In this document: in pieces, positions 42,128-47,132 of the stretch
How positions within the stretch are numbered: the first letter of the stretch is position 1
How the letters are laid out: every line of letters begins with the position of its first letter
Origin: Bacillota bacterium
GTDB taxonomy: Bacteria; Bacillota; Clostridia; Clostridiales; Clostridiaceae
Direction of reading: 5' to 3'
DNA length: 47,132 nt
Assembly: GCA_030705885.1 (NCBI GenBank)
Contig: JAUZPN010000005.1
Location: 1 to 47,132, forward strand
Made by a program: the position numbers and the translations under genes
Notes under the pieces: generated by a model
The model's database searches: none
What the model saw: only the letters and a program-made list of their open reading frames with translations
Told to the model about the DNA's origin: nothing

Positions 42128-42314
42128 CTTGTTTTATGTAAAACAAGAAATTAATTAGTATTTTTATTTATATTAATTTTTATATTAAAAACATATTAAT
42201 AATAATATTATAATCGTTCATCTTGTCGATTACAATATTATTTTTTCATTATGTGCTATACTTTGCTATATAACAAAGTTTTTCTTTTGCAATATTTCAC
42301 ATTATTTTACAAAT

Positions 42315-42345
42315 TAAAAAAAGCCAGTATAAGCTGGCTTTTTTA
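42315..42345 (-). terminator. Terminator after the DUF1292 gene
   Basis: Minus-strand AAGCCAG and CTGGCTT pair around CTTATA-type loop, flanked by A-run and T-run (TTTTTTT), so it can work in both directions. Ends 7 bases after the stop codon. Confidence 0.92.
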
Positions 42346-42351
42346 ATATTA

Positions 42352-42720
42352 TTAATCTTCTAAAGATTCTTCATAAAATTTTGAAGCTTCTTCAAATTCT
42401 TCATCATCAGGAATGACTAACTCGCCATTCTCATCATCACCTACTACTTTAAACATATAAACGGAACCATCTTCTGGATTTTGTACTAAAACATAGTCAT
42501 TATCTTTATAGTTAAAACTATCTGCAACTTCACAAGCAACTATATTTCCATTTTCATCTTCCAAATCAACTACCATATTATGATTTTCTCCGCATCCACA
42601 ATCGCATTCATTAGAATCACAATCACATGTAGATTCTTCTGCTTTAGATGAATTTTCACCACATCCGCAATTGCAAACCTCTTCATTATCTACTGTTTCA
42701 TTCAAATTTTCTTTACTCAT
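42352..42720 (-). CDS. DUF1292 protein with Cys-rich N-terminus
   Basis: This 122-residue acidic protein has a C-terminal DUF1292 domain (about 48-122, VVDLEDENGNIVACEVADSF; YVLVQNPEDGSVYMFKVVGD). The first 47 residues hold ten Cys, including two CxCGCGE boxes (CNCGCGENS and CDCGCGENH), unlike ordinary DUF1292 proteins. A metal- or redox-binding knuckle is possible but not established. It lies between nifJ and the fapA promoter, with AAAGGAGGCGTTTATTA before the ATG. Confidence 0.85.
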   Translation of the reverse strand: MSKENLNETVDNEEVCNCGCGENSSKAEESTCDCDSNECDCGCGENHNMVVDLEDENGNIVACEVADSFNYKDNDYVLVQNPEDGSVYMFKVVGDDENGELVIPDDEEFEEASKFYEESLED

Positions 42721-42771
42721 TAATAAACGCCTCCTTTTGGTGTTATGTTATAATTTTAACCTTAATTTTAA

Positions 42772-42800
42772 AATAATAAAAGAGTTTTTTATTATTTTTT
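42772..42800 (-). terminator. Weak terminator-like hairpin after nifJ
   Basis: Minus-strand AATAATAAAA and TTTTATTATT pair (10 bp) around AACTC. No strong U-run follows on the minus strand, so termination is uncertain. Confidence 0.35.
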
Positions 42801-42884
42801 TATTAATCATTAAAATTTAGAGACAATTATGATAAAATCTAATGAGGCTCTTTAGTTAATTTGTATTTTTTTGTCAATACAAGG

Positions 42885-42943
42885 TAGAAGTTGAGAATTG
42901 AGAATTTCACTCTCCACTCTTTACAATTGTCCATTGTCAATTA
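42885..42943 (-). repeat. Intergenic hairpin repeat after nifJ
   Basis: It begins directly at the nifJ stop (ATTGACAATGGACAATTGT), continues AGAGTGGAGAGTG and closes with ATTCTCAATTCTCAACTTC. A shortened copy of the family at 23600-23733 without the GGAGGTTTTT loop. Confidence 0.65.
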
Positions 42944-45900
42944 CTATTTTCCTGCTGCCAATTTCTTATAGCCTTCTAATCTTTCTTTAGCATCTTTTTC
43001 AGTTTTTGCAAATAATGCTTCTGCTTCTTCTGGGAATGCTTTTTTAAGTGAAGCATATCTAACTTCTCCTAATAAGAACTCTTTAAAGTCGGCTTTCGGT
43101 TCTTTTGAATCTAAGATAAATGGATTCTTTCCTTGTTCTTTAAGACCTGGATTAAATCTATACATTGCCCAGTATCCGCAGTCAACTGCTTTCATAATTT
43201 CAAGTTGGCTGCATCCCATTCCTGATTTCAAACCATGGTTAATACAAGGAGCATAAGCAATTATTAATGATGGCCCATGATATTTTTCTGCTTCAGTTAT
43301 AGCTTTTATTGTCTGATTTTTATCAGCACCCATTGCTATTTGAGCAACATAGACATATCCATAGCTCATTGCCATCATCCCAATATCCTTTTTCTTTGTT
43401 CTTTTGCCGCTTGCAGCAAACTGTGCAATTGCTGCTGTTGGAGTAGATTTTGAAGACTGTCCGCCTGTATTTGAATACACTTCTGTATCAAATACAAATA
43501 TATTTACATCTTCTCCAGAAGCAAGAACATGATCAAGTCCTCCATATCCTATATCATAAGCCCAGCCATCTCCTCCGAATATCCACTGTGACTTCTTTAC
43601 TAAGTTATCTTTTTCTTCATAAAGTTCTTTTGCTAATGAATTTTTATCTTTTATTGATTCTAATAACGGTATTAACTTTGCTGCAGCTGTTTTTGAAGGT
43701 TCTGCTTCATTTATATTTTGAACCCATTCGTTTAATGCAGTCTTTAATTCACTACTTATATCTGCTCCAGCCAATTCTGTTGCTTTAGCTGCAAGCCTTT
43801 CCCTTGTCTGTTTTACTCCAAGGTACATTCCAAAACCAAATTCTGCGTTATCCTCAAATAATGAGTTAGCCCATGCTGGACCCTGGCCTTTGTAATTTAT
43901 TGTATATGCCTGTGATGGTGCACTGCCTGCCCAAATTGAAGTACATCCTGTCGCATTTGCAATCATCATTCTATCACCAAATAATTGAGTAATGAGCTTT
44001 GCATAAGCAGATTCTCCGCATCCTGCACATGCTCCATTAAACTCTAAAAGAGGCTCTTCAAATTGGCTTCCTTTCACTGTTTCTTTATTAGTTGGGTTCT
44101 TCTTATGAGAAAGAGAAAGTGCATATTCAAAGTTTTCTGCTTCTTTATATTGAGTTGCTGCCGGCTTCATAATAAGTGCCTTTTCAGGTGATGGGCATAT
44201 TTGAGCACAATTTCCGCATCCAGTACAATCAAAAGGAGTTATTTTTATTGTAAAGTTATAATCCACTCCCTTTAATCCTGCAGCTTTTTTACTTGTAAAA
44301 TCTTGAGGTGCATTTTTTACTTCTTCCTGGTTTAATAAAAATGGTCTGATTACAGCATGAGGACATACATATGAACATTGATTACACTGAATACATTTAT
44401 CAGGCTGCCACTCAGGAATATTAACTGCAATTCCTCTCTTTTCAAATGCAGAAGTTCCAGCTGGATAAGTTCCATCCTCTCTGCCATTAAAAATGCTTAC
44501 TGGAAGACTATCTCCTTCCTGCCTGTTCATGGGTTCAAGAACCTCAGTAATAAATTTAGGTTTTGGTTTTTCTTCTGTTTCTTCTTCATCAGCATACTTC
44601 CATGAATCAGGAACATTAATTTTAACCATAGCATTTACACCTATATCTATTGCATCATGATTCATTTTTACAATCTTTTCACCTTTTTTCCCATAAGAAG
44701 CTACAACTGCATCTTTTAAGTACTTAACTGCATCTTCTATTGGAATAATATTTGCTAATTTAAAAAAGGCTGACTGCATTATCATATTAATTCTTCCGCC
44801 AAGACCAATATCTTGAGCTATCTTAACAGCATCTAATGTATAAAATTCTATATTATTATTTGCTATATATTTCTTCATTTTTGCTGGCAGTTCTTTTTCT
44901 AATTGTTCTTGTGTCCAAATTGTGCTGAGCAAAAACTTTCCATTTGGTTTTAATCCTGATAATACATCATATTTATTAACATATGATTGATTATGAACTG
45001 CGATAAAATCAGCAGCATTTATTAAATATGGTGATTTAATTGGCGATTTTCCAAACCTTAAATGAGAAATTGTAATACCACCTGATTTCTTTGAATCATA
45101 TGCAAAGTATCCTTGAGCATACAAGTCTGTATGATCTCCTATTATTTTTATAGCACTCTTATTAGCTCCAACTGTACCATCTGAACCAAGCCCCCAAAAC
45201 TTGCATGCTTTAGTTCCAGCTGGAGTTGTATCAATCTTTTCATCTGATTCTAATGACTTAAAGGTTACATCATCATTAATTGAAATTGTGAACCCATTTT
45301 CAGGATTATCTAATTCTAAATTCTTATACACTGCTAATATATCACTAGGAACTGTATCTTTAGAACCTAATCCATATCTTCCGCCAACAATAATCGGCTT
45401 CCAGTCCTTATGCAGATAGAAAACTGATAACACATCTTGATAAAGAGGTTCTCCAAAACTTCCAGGTTCTTTTGTTCTATCTAATACTGCAATTTTCTTT
45501 ACAGTTTTTGGTATGTATTTTAAGAAGTGCTCTGCTGAAAATGGTCTATATAAATGTACCTTTAACAAACCTACTTTATCTCCATTTGCATTTAGATAGT
45601 CTATTGTTTCTTCTATTGCATCACAGATAGAACCCATTGCTATAATAATCTTTTCAGCATCTGGCGACCCATAATAATTAAATAGATGGTATTCTCTCCC
45701 TGTAATCTTACTGATTTCTCCCATATAGTTTTCAACTGTTTCTGGAAGTGCATTGTAAAATTTATTTACAGCTTCTCTTCCCTGAAAGTAAACATCTGGA
45801 TTCTCAGCAGTACCTCTTGTTACTGGATGTTCTGGATTTAAAGCATTTTGTCTGAAAGCTTTTACAGCTTCTATGTCTAATAATGGCCTTAGCTCTTCAT

Positions 45901-46459
45901 AGTCCATAACTTCAATTTTTTGAACTTCGTGAGATGTTCTAAATCCATCAAAGAAGTTTAAAAATGGAACTTTTCCTTTAATTGCTGCTAAATGTGCAAC
46001 GCCGCTTAAGTCCATTACCTCCTGAACACTGCCTTCAGCTAATAATGCAAAGCCAGTCTGCCTTGCAGCCATTACATCTTGATGGTCTCCAAATATATTA
46101 AGTGCATTTGTAGCTAATGCCCTTGCACTAACATGAAAAACTCCTGGCAAAAGTTCTCCTGAAATTTTATACATATTAGGTATCATAAGCAGCAATCCTT
46201 GTGAAGCTGTAAATGTACTAGTAAGTGATCCTGCTTGAAGTGAACCATGAACTGCACCTGCAGCACCTGCTTCAGATTGCATTTCTGTTAACTTAACTGT
46301 CTGACCAAATAAATTTTTTCTTCCTTGAACAGACCATTCATCAATATGTTCTGCCATTGGTGATGATGGAGTTATAGGATAAATAGCTGCAACATCAGTA
46401 AAAGCATATGCCACATGAGCTGCAGCAGTATTACCATCCATTGTTTTTGTTTTACGCAT
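42944..46459 (-). CDS. nifJ: Pyruvate:ferredoxin (flavodoxin) oxidoreductase
   Basis: This 1171-residue single-chain PFOR oxidises pyruvate to acetyl-CoA and CO2, reducing ferredoxin. The N-terminal part carries domain I (YAFTDVAAIYPITPSSPMAEH), about 680-760 the two 4Fe-4S sets (CIQCNQCSYVCPH and CTGCGNCAQICP), then CAGCGES and the TPP site (GDGWAYDIGYGGLDHVL; NTGGQSSKSTPT). The frame starts at 46477, but ATG 46459 (MRKTKTMDGN) after GAAGGGTTCATA matches the family. It is cytoplasmic and central to fermentation. It does not belong to the flagellar operons. Confidence 0.97.
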   Translation of the reverse strand: MRKTKTMDGNTAAAHVAYAFTDVAAIYPITPSSPMAEHIDEWSVQGRKNLFGQTVKLTEMQSEAGAAGAVHGSLQAGSLTSTFTASQGLLLMIPNMYKISGELLPGVFHVSARALATNALNIFGDHQDVMAARQTGFALLAEGSVQEVMDLSGVAHLAAIKGKVPFLNFFDGFRTSHEVQKIEVMDYEELRPLLDIEAVKAFRQNALNPEHPVTRGTAENPDVYFQGREAVNKFYNALPETVENYMGEISKITGREYHLFNYYGSPDAEKIIIAMGSICDAIEETIDYLNANGDKVGLLKVHLYRPFSAEHFLKYIPKTVKKIAVLDRTKEPGSFGEPLYQDVLSVFYLHKDWKPIIVGGRYGLGSKDTVPSDILAVYKNLELDNPENGFTISINDDVTFKSLESDEKIDTTPAGTKACKFWGLGSDGTVGANKSAIKIIGDHTDLYAQGYFAYDSKKSGGITISHLRFGKSPIKSPYLINAADFIAVHNQSYVNKYDVLSGLKPNGKFLLSTIWTQEQLEKELPAKMKKYIANNNIEFYTLDAVKIAQDIGLGGRINMIMQSAFFKLANIIPIEDAVKYLKDAVVASYGKKGEKIVKMNHDAIDIGVNAMVKINVPDSWKYADEEETEEKPKPKFITEVLEPMNRQEGDSLPVSIFNGREDGTYPAGTSAFEKRGIAVNIPEWQPDKCIQCNQCSYVCPHAVIRPFLLNQEEVKNAPQDFTSKKAAGLKGVDYNFTIKITPFDCTGCGNCAQICPSPEKALIMKPAATQYKEAENFEYALSLSHKKNPTNKETVKGSQFEEPLLEFNGACAGCGESAYAKLITQLFGDRMMIANATGCTSIWAGSAPSQAYTINYKGQGPAWANSLFEDNAEFGFGMYLGVKQTRERLAAKATELAGADISSELKTALNEWVQNINEAEPSKTAAAKLIPLLESIKDKNSLAKELYEEKDNLVKKSQWIFGGDGWAYDIGYGGLDHVLASGEDVNIFVFDTEVYSNTGGQSSKSTPTAAIAQFAASGKRTKKKDIGMMAMSYGYVYVAQIAMGADKNQTIKAITEAEKYHGPSLIIAYAPCINHGLKSGMGCSQLEIMKAVDCGYWAMYRFNPGLKEQGKNPFILDSKEPKADFKEFLLGEVRYASLKKAFPEEAEALFAKTEKDAKERLEGYKKLAAGK

Positions 46460-46570
46460 TATGAACCCTTCTTTCATAAAATTTATACTAGTTAAAACTT
46501 TATCGCTTTAAATAGTTTAACCAGTTATATAAATTATTATTACTTTTTTAGTTTAGAGTTAATAATTCAT

Positions 46571-46607
46571 AAAAAAAATAGGAGCCACTTTCATGACTCC
46601 TATTTTT
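46571..46607 (-). terminator. Terminator of the upstream nifJ paralogue
   Basis: Minus-strand AATAGGAG and CTCCTATT pair (8 bp) with T-run after it and A-run before it (works in both directions). It lies within 10 bases of the stop codon, so the two nifJ genes are separate units. The remaining gap up to 46459 has no firm promoter motif. Confidence 0.9.
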
Positions 46608-46610
46608 TAA

Positions 46611-47132
46611 CTATTTATAAAGTTCTACTAATTTTAATAAATGTTCATAACGTTCAATTGCAGCTTTCTCATTCTCACTGAATAATTTTTCAGCACGATC
46701 TGGGAATGCACGTTTCAAACGAGTGTAACGTGTTTCATTATTTAAGAATTCTTGATATGTTCCATCGCCTAGTTTTGATGTTAAAACGAATGGGTTCTTT
46801 CCTTCTGCTTTAAGAGCAGGATTGAAGGAGAACAGATTCCAATATCCAGCTTTTACAGCTTTCTTCATCTCATCCTGGCAGTGGTTCATACCACCTTTAA
46901 CTCCGTGAAGTTCGCATGGAGCATAACCAATAATTAATGATGGTCCATTATATGCTTCTGCTTCAGCAAGAACTTTAACAGTCTGAGCTGGATTAGCACC
47001 AAGAGCAATTTGCGCTACATATACATAGCCATAGCTCATAGCAATTTCAGCAAGACTCTTCTTACCAATATCTTTACCTGATGCAGCAAACTGGCAAACT
47101 TCACCGATATTAGAAGCTTTTGATGCCTGTCC
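46611..47132 (-). CDS. nifJ: Second pyruvate:ferredoxin oxidoreductase, partial
   Basis: The 3' end of a PFOR gene. The frame stays open through the window end and carries GQASKASNIGEVCQFAASGK ahead of MSYGYVYVAQIALGANPAQT, so 173 residues plus stop are visible. It includes GPSLIIGYAPCELHGVKGGM, GYWNLFSFNPALKAEGKNPF and the final YTRLKRAFPDRAEKLFSE. It aligns along its length with the intact nifJ, with many substitutions, so it is an old paralogue. Its Arg codons in the C-terminal block are all CGT, unlike AGA in the intact copy. Whether it is complete cannot be judged here. Confidence 0.93.
   Translation of the reverse strand, partial: GQASKASNIGEVCQFAASGKDIGKKSLAEIAMSYGYVYVAQIALGANPAQTVKVLAEAEAYNGPSLIIGYAPCELHGVKGGMNHCQDEMKKAVKAGYWNLFSFNPALKAEGKNPFVLTSKLGDGTYQEFLNNETRYTRLKRAFPDRAEKLFSENEKAAIERYEHLLKLVELYK

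Overview
This is an AT-rich window whose genes lie almost entirely on the minus strand. It looks like a low-GC Firmicute of Clostridium sensu stricto. The evidence is A/T-rich codon use, strong AGGAGG ribosome sites, a fliW-csrA pair, CheC/CheD/FliY chemotaxis proteins, a one-piece pyruvate:ferredoxin oxidoreductase (nifJ), a DUF1292 protein and a FapA/Jag-N protein. The C. beijerinckii or C. botulinum neighbourhood is plausible, but the species cannot be fixed from the sequence alone.

Layout, in the direction of transcription (high to low coordinates). At 42.9-47.1 kb are two divergent nifJ paralogues (one cut by the window end) and a Cys-rich DUF1292 protein. At 31.2-42.1 kb is the chemotaxis/switch operon: fapA-cheW-cheD-cheB-cheR-cheA-cheC-cheY-cheW-fliM-fliY, opened by a good sigma-28 (SigD/FliA) promoter. 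At 23.2-31.2 kb is the late flagellar operon: flgM-flgN-flgK-flgL-fliW-csrA-flaG-orf91-fliS-fliD-fliT-like, again with a sigma-28-type promoter ahead of flgM. At 18.8-23.1 kb are two flagellin genes with a second, short csrA between them, and the leaders here are rich in GGA-loop hairpins. At 1.96-18.7 kb is a 17-gene flagellin glycosylation operon. It holds an 86-residue orphan, a Maf (DUF115) glycosyltransferase, a complete nonulosonic acid set (PseB-like dehydratase, DegT aminotransferase, GNAT acetyltransferase, PseG-like hydrolase, NeuB/PseI synthase, cytidylyltransferase) and tailoring genes (two methyltransferases, an ATP-grasp ligase, a Gfo/Idh/MocA oxidoreductase, a second aminotransferase, a second cytidylyltransferase, further glycosyltransferases). 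At 0-1.93 kb are small orphan genes, an Rpn-nuclease remnant and two related palindrome-bearing repeats.

How it fits together. FlgM holds sigma-28 until the hook is finished, after which the sigma-28 promoters can fire. FliS, FliW and the FliT-like and FlgN proteins handle export substrates. FliW and CsrA couple flagellin levels to flagellin translation. The island makes a CMP-activated sialic-acid-like sugar that Maf attaches to flagellin. The most interesting signals are: (i) the second CsrA, which lacks the C-terminal extension and the Asn55 associated with FliW control; (ii) hairpins that present GGA in their loops in both flagellin leaders and both csrA leaders; (iii) a sigma-28-driven untranslated stretch ahead of csrA-2 with a 58-nt hairpin; (iv) an ATP-grasp/methyltransferase pair that could put an amino acid on the sugar; and (v) a family of hairpin repeats sitting directly after stop codons.
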